This document shows, in pieces, positions 42,383 to 49,633 of a DNA stretch of 49,633 nucleotides. Numbering within the stretch: the stretch's first letter is position 1; each line of letters opens with the position of its first letter. The position numbers and the translations under genes are program-made. The stretch is from Prevotella sp. (GTDB taxonomy: Bacteria; Bacteroidota; Bacteroidia; Bacteroidales; Bacteroidaceae), in the NCBI GenBank assembly GCA_017478025.1, contig JAFVGZ010000020.1, positions 1-49,633 of the forward strand. The letters are read 5' to 3'. The notes beneath the pieces are model-generated. The model saw nothing but the letters and a program-made list of their open reading frames with translations. It made no database searches and was not told the DNA's origin.

Positions 42383-43897
42383 ATGCAACAGCAAGATATT
42401 CAACAGCTTCAGGCAAAAGGCATTACTGAGGCTCAGATAGAGAAACAGATTCAACAGTTTCAGACAGGTTTCCCATTCCTCAAGATAGAGGCTCCGGCAT
42501 CTATCGGCAGAGGCATCATAGCCCCCACAGAGGGTGAGATTGCCGGATACGTAAAGGCGTGGGAGGACTATAAGGCCTCAGGCAAGAAGATCGTGAAGTT
42601 CGTACCGGCATCAGGCGCTGCCAGCCGTATGTTCAAAGACATCTTCAGCTTCGTAGATGCCGATTACGATGTGCCGACTACCGATTTCGAGAAGAAATAC
42701 TTTGCCGACCTGGAGAAATTCGCATTCTATGACGAGCTGGACGCAGCATGTCAGAAGAATGAGGGCAAGGGCATCAAGGCTCTGCTGGCAGAGGGCAACT
42801 ACAAGGCCGTTGCCGCCAATATGCTCAAGGCCGAGGGACTGAACTACGGCCAACTGCCAAAGGGCATGCTGCTCTTCCACAAATATCCCGAAGGGCCGCG
42901 CACTCCTATGGAGGAGCACCTCGTGGAGGGAGCGCTCTATGCCGCTTCAAAGGGCGAGGCGAATGTCCACTTCACCGTGTCACACGAGCACCTGCCGTTC
43001 TTCAAGCAGAAAGTGGCTGACAAGATGCAGCAGTACGCTGACAAGTATGGCGTGAAGTACAACATCTCCTTCTCTGAGCAGAAGCCATCAACCGATACGG
43101 TGGCAGTAAATCCCGACAACACCCTCTTCCGCAATGCCGACGGTTCGCTGCTCTTCCGCCCAGGCGGTCACGGAGCACTCATCGAGAACCTCAACGAGAT
43201 TGACGCCGATGTGATATTCATCAAGAACATCGACAACGTGGTGCCCGACAGGCTGAAGCCCGAGACGGTGCAGTGGAAGCAGGTCATCGCAGGTGTGCTC
43301 GTCACACTGCAGCAGAAAGCGTTTGAGTACCTCAACGTCCTGGAGAGCGGTAAGTACGACCATGCGAAGCTCGAGGAGATGATACGCTTCGTACAGCAAG
43401 ACCTCTGCTGCCGCAAGGCTGACATCAAGGAGCTGGAGGATGCGGAGCTTGTCATCTATCTCAAGCAGAAGCTCAACCGTCCGATGCGTGTCTGCGGCGT
43501 GGTAAAGAACGTCGGCGAGCCTGGCGGCGGTCCGTTCCTCACATACAATCAGGACGGCACCGTAAGCCTGCAGATACTCGAGTCATCACAGATAGACAAG
43601 AGCAACGCCGAATACATGCGTATGTTCACCGAGGGCACACACTTCAACCCCGTTGACCTCGTCTGCGCTGTCAAGGACGCATCAGGCAAGCCATACAACC
43701 TGCCTGACTACGTAGATCCCACAACAGGCTTCATCTCCTCCAAGTCCAAGAACGGCAAAGAGCTGCGCGCTCTTGAGCTGCCAGGACTCTGGAACGGTGC
43801 AATGTCCGACTGGTCAACAGTCTTTGTAGAAGTTCCGCTCGGCACCTTCAACCCCGTAAAGACCGTCAACGACCTCCTGCGTGACCAGCACCAGTAA
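42383..43897 (+). CDS. DUF4301 family protein
   Basis: A 504-residue cytosolic protein of DUF4301. KFVPASGAASRMFK (about 73-86) is the family mark, resembling the G-rich nucleotide-binding loop of sugar-nucleotidyltransferases. KGMLLFHKYPEGPRTPMEEHL (in two parts, about 160-180), RPGGHGALIENLNEIDADVIFIKNIDN (in two parts, about 258-284) and GEPGGGPF (about 376-383) follow. Enzymatic function is not established. It follows the GH57 gene by 48 nt on the same strand and could share the operon, but sugar metabolism is only hinted at by position. Confidence 0.85.
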   Translation: MQQQDIQQLQAKGITEAQIEKQIQQFQTGFPFLKIEAPASIGRGIIAPTEGEIAGYVKAWEDYKASGKKIVKFVPASGAASRMFKDIFSFVDADYDVPTTDFEKKYFADLEKFAFYDELDAACQKNEGKGIKALLAEGNYKAVAANMLKAEGLNYGQLPKGMLLFHKYPEGPRTPMEEHLVEGALYAASKGEANVHFTVSHEHLPFFKQKVADKMQQYADKYGVKYNISFSEQKPSTDTVAVNPDNTLFRNADGSLLFRPGGHGALIENLNEIDADVIFIKNIDNVVPDRLKPETVQWKQVIAGVLVTLQQKAFEYLNVLESGKYDHAKLEEMIRFVQQDLCCRKADIKELEDAELVIYLKQKLNRPMRVCGVVKNVGEPGGGPFLTYNQDGTVSLQILESSQIDKSNAEYMRMFTEGTHFNPVDLVCAVKDASGKPYNLPDYVDPTTGFISSKSKNGKELRALELPGLWNGAMSDWSTVFVEVPLGTFNPVKTVNDLLRDQHQ

Positions 43898-43906
43898 AAA
43901 CAGGCA

Positions 43907-43986
43907 TAAGTAGCAGGCCCAAGAAAAATAAGTAACAGGCCCAAGAAAAATAAGTAACAGGCCCAAGAAAACAAGTAACAGGCCTC
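43907..43986. repeat. Tandem 22-bp repeat, about 3.5 units
   Basis: AAGTAACAGGCCCAAGAAAAAT-type units repeat directly after the DUF4301 stop. The first copy is degenerate (AAGTAGCAGGCCC) and the last truncated (AACAGGCCTC). Confidence 0.8.
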
Positions 43987-44013
43987 TGTTATATAATTCA
44001 TATTCCGCAAGTG

Positions 44014-44201
44014 CGCCCTGAAAGGGCAAAAGCTTATAGCCCAGGGCAACGCCCTGGGTTTTTATGTGGTGTGTAATCACGCCCTGTAAGGGCAAAAGAA
44101 GTTCATTCATGTCGTTCTGCTGCCCTTACAGGGCGTGGTTACTATTTGCTTTCATACCCAGGGCGCTGCCCTGGGCTATATGCTTTTGCCCTTTCAGGGC
44201 G
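44014..44201. repeat. REP-like cluster: 80-bp inverted arms built of small palindromes
   Basis: The arm 44014-44093 and the reverse complement of 44120-44201 align over about 80 bp with scattered mismatches. Both contain GCCCTGAAAGGGC, the AGCCCAGGGC...GCCCTGGG hairpin and GCCCTGTAAGGGC. About 26 nt separate the arms. No Y1-type transposase is nearby. The cluster lies between convergent genes and could also act as a terminator. Confidence 0.85.
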
Positions 44202-44224
44202 TTTTCCTACTTGCGAAAGTCGAG

Positions 44225-45886
44225 TTACACAGTCTTATTTTTCCTCGACAGATACTCAATAGCCAATACTGGCCATAGAGGCACTTTGCGTATGTTTGTC
44301 CTGACAGCAGGGATGTCGCACAACAGGAAGATGGATGCCAATAGCATGGCAAACCAGATGACGTAACCATAGACCTGCTTTATTGCCACAAGCATCATGG
44401 AGTGTAAATAACTATCCCCCATGAACTCTCCGAAGTTTTTGGCGACGCCAAACGGCGGGGACGAGCTGAGATGTGAGAGGTCGAGGTGTGTGAGCGTCAA
44501 CTGGCGACCATAGTTCATCATGTCCTCATTCAGGAAATGCGAGAAGATTGTGGTATAGAAACCATAGCCCATGGCTCCGGCCAGATACATGTGGGGGATA
44601 TTGAATACGAATAACCCCATGAAGAACATCTCAAGGCTGGGTACCGACTCATCTAATGCCCACATCAAGGTTGGCGCAAGAATGCCATAGCCAAAGCCGC
44701 GTAGCATTATTGCCAGCCGGTATTGCTCGATGTTTACCGACATACCTACCGTAGAGTACATGAGCAGGGCGTAGGCACTAATGGACAGGAAGGCGAAGCC
44801 TATCAGTTTCCACACCTTCCACTTCATTACCTTGAGCCAATAGAGGTCAAGCGCTATGCCAACATACATCCCCGGTAATGCCCATAGATACTGATTCTCC
44901 TTGGTAAGCTCCTCAAGTCTGATGACCTCCGAGTAGAGTATCTCCTCAAGTGTATGCTCGGCACCAAAAGCCAATTCTGCCAATACGGTAACGATAAGAA
45001 TGGGCACCACGTTGCGGCACTTCAGCAGGTGCAGCTCTACGTACGGATAGCGATTGTGTATCAGCCGGTAAAGTGTGAGCCCCGCAAAGACGAGCGTCAA
45101 TGCCCCTACCATTCTTATATGATAGTTTTCGAACCACCTATAGTGATCGCCATAGACGAAGATATATGAGAACAGGAGCATCGTGACGCAGATGAGCAGC
45201 GCGCCTTGCCAGTCGGTTCCCTTTAGCGAAAACCTGTTTGGCATGGGGCAAAATGGGCGGCACAGAACAATCTGCGTCAGCAGCACAAACGACATGGTGC
45301 CTATGGTAAAAGCGTGCATCATCTGCCATGTAAAATGGTGTCCCATCCAGGCAGCAAGCCATCCACCACCCTCGATGGCGGTGAGAAGTATGATGTGGAG
45401 CACGGGGAAGAACACGGCAAAGTCGCGCTTGGGCGTAATCCATAGCTGGATGTTGCTCATACACTCAAACGTGCCCTGTATCTTGGCTATACCTGCAACG
45501 AAACATGCCACAACGAGTACGGGCATCGAGTGGCTATGCATGGTGATGAGGTTACAGATGCCCATCACGATAGCCGAGGTGCACAACAGCTGTTGATTGG
45601 TGAATCGGAATTTCATCCTGAACAGCATGGGGAACCACATTGCCATACCGGCAAGCGTGGCATAGAGTAGAAACATCACATCCTCAATCATAAAGTTCGT
45701 GGTGCCGCGTATCTCGTCGAGGGCCCCCAGATACATGCCTCCAGAGAACTGGAAGCACAGGGCCGTAAGGACGTATATCCAGGGTTGCAACCTGCTTGGC
45801 ACCCACCCCTTCATCATCGGCATGCAGAAAGGCATACCCGTAGGTGGCGGCGAGGCCTTCATCAAGAATTCCGTCAGTTTTCCCAT
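44225..45886 (-). CDS. MFS-family efflux permease (tripartite pump, inner membrane part)
   Basis: A 553-residue membrane protein with about fourteen hydrophobic helices, as in EmrB/DHA2-type exporters, although the classic DHA2 sequence motifs are weak. A long polar segment near 470-510 separates the last helices. It is the last gene of a three-gene unit with the HlyD-type adaptor 2 nt upstream and a TolC-type channel before that, so it most probably powers drug or toxic-compound export across both membranes. No regulator gene is next to it. Confidence 0.85.
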   Translation of the reverse strand: MGKLTEFLMKASPPPTGMPFCMPMMKGWVPSRLQPWIYVLTALCFQFSGGMYLGALDEIRGTTNFMIEDVMFLLYATLAGMAMWFPMLFRMKFRFTNQQLLCTSAIVMGICNLITMHSHSMPVLVVACFVAGIAKIQGTFECMSNIQLWITPKRDFAVFFPVLHIILLTAIEGGGWLAAWMGHHFTWQMMHAFTIGTMSFVLLTQIVLCRPFCPMPNRFSLKGTDWQGALLICVTMLLFSYIFVYGDHYRWFENYHIRMVGALTLVFAGLTLYRLIHNRYPYVELHLLKCRNVVPILIVTVLAELAFGAEHTLEEILYSEVIRLEELTKENQYLWALPGMYVGIALDLYWLKVMKWKVWKLIGFAFLSISAYALLMYSTVGMSVNIEQYRLAIMLRGFGYGILAPTLMWALDESVPSLEMFFMGLFVFNIPHMYLAGAMGYGFYTTIFSHFLNEDMMNYGRQLTLTHLDLSHLSSSPPFGVAKNFGEFMGDSYLHSMMLVAIKQVYGYVIWFAMLLASIFLLCDIPAVRTNIRKVPLWPVLAIEYLSRKNKTV

Positions 45887-45888
45887 TG

Positions 45889-46914
45889 CTACTCTACCTT
45901 ACAAACAACATTATAGCCACCATGCAACTTCTTCACCTCGTCCGTTGCATCTATCCTCACACGTACCGTCACGCGTTGTTCCACCTTGACGAAATTGCCT
46001 GTGGCATTGTCGATAGGAATCAGCGAGAAGGCACTACCCGTAGCATCGCTGATGCGCTCGACCACTCCTGTATATTCTACGCCAGGAACGGCATCGGCAG
46101 TAAAACGCACCTTGTCGCCTACTTTGATATTCGGCATCTGCGACTCCTGATAGTTTGCCTCCACCCATTTCTCATTCTTGTCAACGATGCTTACCATTGT
46201 CTGACCGGGATTCACCAACTGGCCCACATGTATATCCTTGCTGCCCACCACACCGTCGCAGGTGGCGATGATATAGCAGTACGACAGGTTCAGACGGGCT
46301 AAATCCACCTGTGCACGAGCCAGTTCTGTGGCAGCTTCAGAGGCAGAGAGATGATGCCCCTGTTCTGCAACAACAGCCGTCTGCGTGTTGCGCGAACGCA
46401 GCATCTGCTCATATCCTGCCTTGGCACTCAGAAAACGTGTATGCACATTGTCATACTGCTGCTGCGTCACGGCATCCTGTTGCAACAGTTTCTGAAAGCG
46501 CGCGTCCTCCCTCTGGGCATTCTCCATCTGCACACGAGCGGCCTCGATGCCTGCCTCGGTCACGCTAATACTGGTCTTGGTGGTATTGATGCTGCTTGCC
46601 GTGCCCTGCGAACCGCGCTTCGCACGAGCAAGATCGGCCTCTGCCTGTGCCAGGCGAAGACGGAACTCGGCATCTTCTATGATAACGAGCGTGTCGCCCT
46701 TCTTCACCTCCTGAAATTCAGTAAATCGCACCTCGCGTATGAACCCCTGCACGCGGCTGTTCTGAGGCACTATGTTTTGGCATACGCGGGCATTGTCCGT
46801 CACTTCGCCACTGCCAAAATACATAAACTGACTGACGGCATATGCTACACCACATGCTATGCAGATTATTATGATAGCATTATAAAAGTAGATTGATATC
46901 TTATTCTTTTCCAT
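45889..46914 (-). CDS. HlyD/EmrA-family membrane fusion protein
   Basis: A 341-residue adaptor with one N-terminal membrane helix (about 8-29), a barrel-sandwich half (RVQGFIREVRFTEFQEVKKGD, in two parts), a long coiled-coil hairpin rich in Ala, Gln and Arg (about 85-205), the second lipoyl half (ATCDGVVGSKDIHVGQLV) and a beta-barrel (IKVGDKVRFTADAVPG). It bridges the MFS permease and the TolC channel. The stop is 2 nt before the permease start, so both are translationally coupled. Confidence 0.92.
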   Translation of the reverse strand: MEKNKISIYFYNAIIIICIACGVAYAVSQFMYFGSGEVTDNARVCQNIVPQNSRVQGFIREVRFTEFQEVKKGDTLVIIEDAEFRLRLAQAEADLARAKRGSQGTASSINTTKTSISVTEAGIEAARVQMENAQREDARFQKLLQQDAVTQQQYDNVHTRFLSAKAGYEQMLRSRNTQTAVVAEQGHHLSASEAATELARAQVDLARLNLSYCYIIATCDGVVGSKDIHVGQLVNPGQTMVSIVDKNEKWVEANYQESQMPNIKVGDKVRFTADAVPGVEYTGVVERISDATGSAFSLIPIDNATGNFVKVEQRVTVRVRIDATDEVKKLHGGYNVVCKVE

Positions 46915-46921
46915 CTTGTGC

Positions 46922-48304
46922 TTAAAGTGTATTTGTTATATATTTGAGTTTAAAATAGTTATAAAGCATGTTAATACGTGCGTTCACCAAGGCCATATCT
47001 GCTGAGAGTTTCATGTTTGAGGCATCAAGCATATCCGTCAGCAAGGCCAGGTCGTTGTCATAACGGTTCTTGACCACCTCATAGTTCTGATCAGCCAGCT
47101 CCACCTGTTTCTCCTGTGTACTGACCTCAACAGCGCTGGTCAGCAGATTAGTATAGCCTGCCTGTACACCGTTCTCTATGCCTTCACGCGCCAACTGCAC
47201 ACTTTCGCGAGCCTCAGTGTTTTCATGCCTTGCCTTACGGATAGTATGCTTGTTTTTCCAAAGGCTTGACAGACTGTATTTCACTCCTATCCCGACAAAC
47301 CACACGTTGACGTTGGCATTCTTTGGAATCAGGTCGTAGGTATAGGGACCTGTCAGGTTATTCTCTGCAACTACAGCCACTGATGGTCGCGATGCCGCAC
47401 GAGCGTTCCTGACCTTCTGTTCCGACACTTCTGTGGCAAGTGAAGCCTGACGGATGCCTATATTGTTTTCCGCAGCTGTCCGTTGCCACAGTTCTTCGGA
47501 GGCAAGCGCCTTGAGCGCCATACCTTCCTCTTCGAGCGACTGCGTATCCACCTCGAAATCCTCTCCCTCAGGCAGGTGGATTGTTGTGCTGAGCTGATGA
47601 CGGATAATCTTCTGCGCATCGTCTGTTTGTGTCTTCGAAAGCTCAAGGCTCTGCAGCTGCAGTTCATATCGCGTTATGTCGTTCTTCAACACCGTTCCCT
47701 GTTCTCTGCGCGCCTTCATCTGTTCGATTACTTTTTCTGTCAGCTCTATGTTTCTTGCTATTACCTCCGACTGGTTCCGCAGTTTGCAGAGGTCAAGGTA
47801 ATAACCGGTAATCAGGAAACGCACCTCCTGACGGTTCTTCTCTACGTCAAGCTCTGCCAACTGGTGCCCCAGCTTTGCCATTTCAATGCCGGAGCGGATA
47901 GCACCGCCGGCATAAATCACCTGAGTCGCCCGGGCAGTGAAGCTGTTGCCCCAATGCGGTGTCGGCTGCTTGCCATTCTGCACCTGCTGAGGTCCAAGTC
48001 CCGGAACGATATACTCCGTAGTGCCGCTCGTAGAAAAACCTCGCGACATCAAGACAGCATTGCCCGTATAAGAGCCCTGCACGCTCAATTCAACACTTGG
48101 CAGCAACGCCGATTTTGCCGATGCCACCCCTTCTTCTGATGCCTTCAATGCCGCTTCGCTGACCTTAATGCGTTGACTCTGTTGGTCTGCCAGATCATAA
48201 AACGACTTAAGACTCATCCGTTGCTGTGCATACGAAGGTACACAGCAACTTGCTCCGACTATCATCGAAATAGCCAAAGTACAAATAAACTTGTGCTTAC
48301 TCAT
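46922..48304 (-). CDS. TolC-family outer membrane efflux protein
   Basis: A 460-residue protein with a signal peptide (MSKHKFICTLAISMIVGASCC) and two TolC repeats of long helices: SQRIKVSEAALKASEEGVASAK (in two parts, about 43-64) and VELADQNYEVVKNRYDNDLALLTDMLDA late in the chain. It forms the outer-membrane channel of the pump. It is the first gene of the efflux unit; the adaptor starts 7 nt after its stop. The -7 box at 48495 leaves a leader of about 185 nt. Confidence 0.92.
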   Translation of the reverse strand: MSKHKFICTLAISMIVGASCCVPSYAQQRMSLKSFYDLADQQSQRIKVSEAALKASEEGVASAKSALLPSVELSVQGSYTGNAVLMSRGFSTSGTTEYIVPGLGPQQVQNGKQPTPHWGNSFTARATQVIYAGGAIRSGIEMAKLGHQLAELDVEKNRQEVRFLITGYYLDLCKLRNQSEVIARNIELTEKVIEQMKARREQGTVLKNDITRYELQLQSLELSKTQTDDAQKIIRHQLSTTIHLPEGEDFEVDTQSLEEEGMALKALASEELWQRTAAENNIGIRQASLATEVSEQKVRNARAASRPSVAVVAENNLTGPYTYDLIPKNANVNVWFVGIGVKYSLSSLWKNKHTIRKARHENTEARESVQLAREGIENGVQAGYTNLLTSAVEVSTQEKQVELADQNYEVVKNRYDNDLALLTDMLDASNMKLSADMALVNARINMLYNYFKLKYITNTL

Positions 48305-48494
48305 TAAAAAGAAAAATTGTATTCTTATAATTCATTACTCGTTGAAAAAAACTTCCCTCGGAAATACGAATAATGAACTGTCATGGTTCGGACAAACCTT
48401 ACGTTTGACACAATGCGCTACAAACCTCTCTGATTAGGGAATAAATCAAGAAAAGAATTTCGAGCACTATTTATTGCGAAATCCAAAATCGGGT

Positions 48495-48503
48495 GCAAAG
48501 TTA
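48495..48503 (-). promoter_or_regulatory. -7 box of the efflux operon (TAACTTTGC)
   Basis: The minus strand reads TAACTTTGC, preceded by a T-rich tract, about 190 bp upstream of the TolC-family ATG. Confidence 0.65.
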
Positions 48504-48591
48504 CAAAAAAAATGCCGAACCACCAAAAAAACACATAAAACTCCACATCATTTGCGACGTCTTCGCCCTCCAAAAACACGAAAGTACCATG

Positions 48592-48766
48592 TTCAATGGT
48601 CAATGCTCAATGTTCAATGTTCAATGTTCAATGTTCAATCCTCAATGGTCAATCCTCAATGGTCAATGTTCAATGTTCAATCCTCAATGTTCAATCCTCA
48701 ATGGTCAATCCTCAATGTTCAATGCTCAATGTTCAATGTTCAATGGTCAATGGTCAATGGTCAATT
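48592..48766. repeat. Heptamer minisatellite, 25 units of nTCAATn
   Basis: Twenty-five consecutive 7-mers share TCAAT. Only the two bases between successive TCAAT cores vary, and these take almost exclusively the forms GG, GC, GT and CC. Because 21 bp is three units, all frames stay open and encode repeats such as FNVQCSM; I regard these as non-coding by-products. Confidence 0.95.
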
Positions 48767-49335
48767 CGTGTAAAAGACACCTTCATCCGCATGGTTATTA
48801 TTCCTATTCTTCGCTCATTTCTTTCTTTTCATAGGTGCTCAGGCGCTTCGCGGAGTCTTCCAATTTCTTTCAATCCCTCCTCCGATTTCTTTTTCGTTAT
48901 CAGATAGCCCAACTGCGCGAGCTTATTATTCCTATTATTCCAATTTCTTTCAATTTCTTTCAATTCTTCCGTCCTTCATTTCTGTTTGCAAAGGTACTCA
49001 TTATTTCTTTCCGTTTCTGAAAAACTCGAAAAAACTGCATTACTTTAACATCCGTTTACACGATATTTTAACATTTCTCCATGCTTCGATGCTCCATATC
49101 GCAAAGGTAGATGAATAAGCCCCTGAAAGCATATAAATAGCAAGGCAATCGCATTGAGATAACGACCTAAAAACAAAGGTTTTACACTGTAAAACGCCCG
49201 CTTTGAAAACGGCTGAAAATGTGGAGGTTACAAAGATTTTCAGTAAACTAACGGATACCAGCGCAATGTTTGGTTTTATACATATTGTTAACAAATGAAA
49301 GAAAATTTAACAATGTATATATAATGTATGAAAAA
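48767..49335. other. Gene-free stretch with pyrimidine-rich repeats
   Basis: The left half has iterated CAATTTCTTT-type repeats (about 48860-48970). A minus-strand -7 box (49101-49109) has no clear gene after it. The 84-codon minus frame (49294-49040) looks like chance. I find no RNA gene. Confidence 0.45.
49101..49109 (-). promoter_or_regulatory. Orphan minus-strand -7 box (TACCTTTGC)
   Basis: The minus strand reads TACCTTTGC. Downstream lies only repeat-rich DNA for more than 300 bp, then the heptamer array, so any transcript would be non-coding. Confidence 0.35.
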
Positions 49336-49497
49336 GGGGGAAAAAAGGGAAAAAGGGGAAATGGGGACTTTAAGCTATTTGGAAGTAGTGGAGTGTATAT
49401 AAAATAAATAAATTTATTCGCGCGTACATTATTATAAAATAGAAAAACTATCTAAACCCTTATTTTCCCCTTTTCCCCTTTTTCCCTTTTTTCCCCC
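49336..49497. repeat. 162-bp hairpin element with G/A-tract and C/T-tract arms
   Basis: The arms 49336-49361 and 49472-49497 are perfect 26-bp reverse complements, composed only of G and A runs on one side and C and T runs on the other. With one mismatch the pairing extends to 31 bp (49336-49366 and 49467-49497). The 100-nt centre is A/T-rich with TATATAAAATAAATAAATTTATT. The geometry matches the element at 5504-5648 although the arm sequences are unrelated. Confidence 0.85.
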
Positions 49498-49522
49498 CCA
49501 GACTGTCCGAGAACTCCCATTT

Positions 49523-49633
49523 TTAGTGGGATTCAAGCTTGTTTCTGACTAATTTCAAAGCCATATAAAGGCCTCTGCCATGAGGCAGATTCCATCGTTG
49601 ATTTTTGCATGTTGACAAGTTTCGCGCTCCTGA
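49523..49633 (-). other. Open frame entering from the right edge, possibly a gene end
   Basis: On the minus strand 36 codons are open from the window edge to a TAA at 49523-49525, ending ...LYMALKLVRNKLESH. This could be the C-terminus of a gene lying outside the window, but it is too short to judge and no family is recognisable. Confidence 0.2.

Noticed and set aside
48474-48907. Overlapping frames encoding FNVQCSM-type repeats
   Set aside because: These result from a 7-bp tandem repeat that is open in all three frames; no start signals.
49040-49294. 84-codon minus-strand frame
   Set aside because: No promoter upstream in the right place, no family resemblance.

Overview
The window looks like a chromosomal segment of a Bacteroidales bacterium, most likely a Prevotella/Segatella-type gut organism. 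Many transcription units are preceded by the Bacteroidetes -7 box (TAnnTTTGC, as TACCTTTGC, TATCTTTGC or TAACTTTGC). Leaders are A/T-rich with little Shine-Dalgarno signal. The gene content also fits: DUF4251 and DUF4301 proteins, OmpP1/FadL porin, GT3-type glycogen synthase, a debranching enzyme/GT4/GH57 glycogen cluster, and malic enzyme fused to a phosphotransacetylase domain. This assignment rests on pattern recognition only; no database search was run.

Region 1 (1-7.9 kb) is accessory DNA. It holds the start of a gene leaving the left edge, a small ORF broken by an in-frame TAA, a translationally coupled trio (DUF4417 protein, acidic protein, histidine-rich protein), a two-gene restriction-modification-like module (EcoRI-type adenine methyltransferase plus DUF262-HNH nuclease) with a long, potentially structured leader, a 145-bp hairpin element, and a DUF234-type AAA ATPase. 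Gene-poor repeat-bearing DNA follows.

Region 2 (7.9-24.4 kb) is metabolic: an AraC regulator divergent from a metallo-beta-lactamase-fold hydrolase; GH51 arabinofuranosidase; bile-acid/sodium symporter-family transporter; an etfB-etfA-acyl-CoA dehydrogenase operon interrupted by an S23/IVS-like four-helix-bundle gene inside a 38-bp inverted repeat; glycogen phosphorylase and glycogen synthase; and an HI0933-family flavoprotein. Region 3 (24.6-37.4 kb) carries an orphan polyvalent-type kinase fragment, an OmpP1/FadL porin, a second AraC regulator, malic enzyme, tRNA-Ser(CGA) with a structured leader that mimics its own acceptor stem, a DUF4251 lipoprotein, a structured RNA ending in a terminator, a PAP2 phosphatase fused to a probable beta-barrel, an MFS/SulP transporter pair and a second candidate small RNA.

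Region 4 (37.5-49.6 kb) has the debranching enzyme-GT4-GH57 operon followed by DUF4301, a REP-like inverted repeat, a TolC-HlyD-MFS tripartite efflux operon, a 25-unit heptamer array and a second hairpin element of the same geometry as the one at 5.5 kb. The two glycogen loci together cover polymer synthesis (GT3), phosphorolysis (GlgP), debranching and probable alpha-glucan remodelling (GT4, GH57). The best candidates for something undescribed are the IVS-like insertion in the etf operon, the paired hairpin elements, the structured RNAs at 31.7 and 37.2 kb, the tRNA leader, and the trio at 1.1-2.6 kb.
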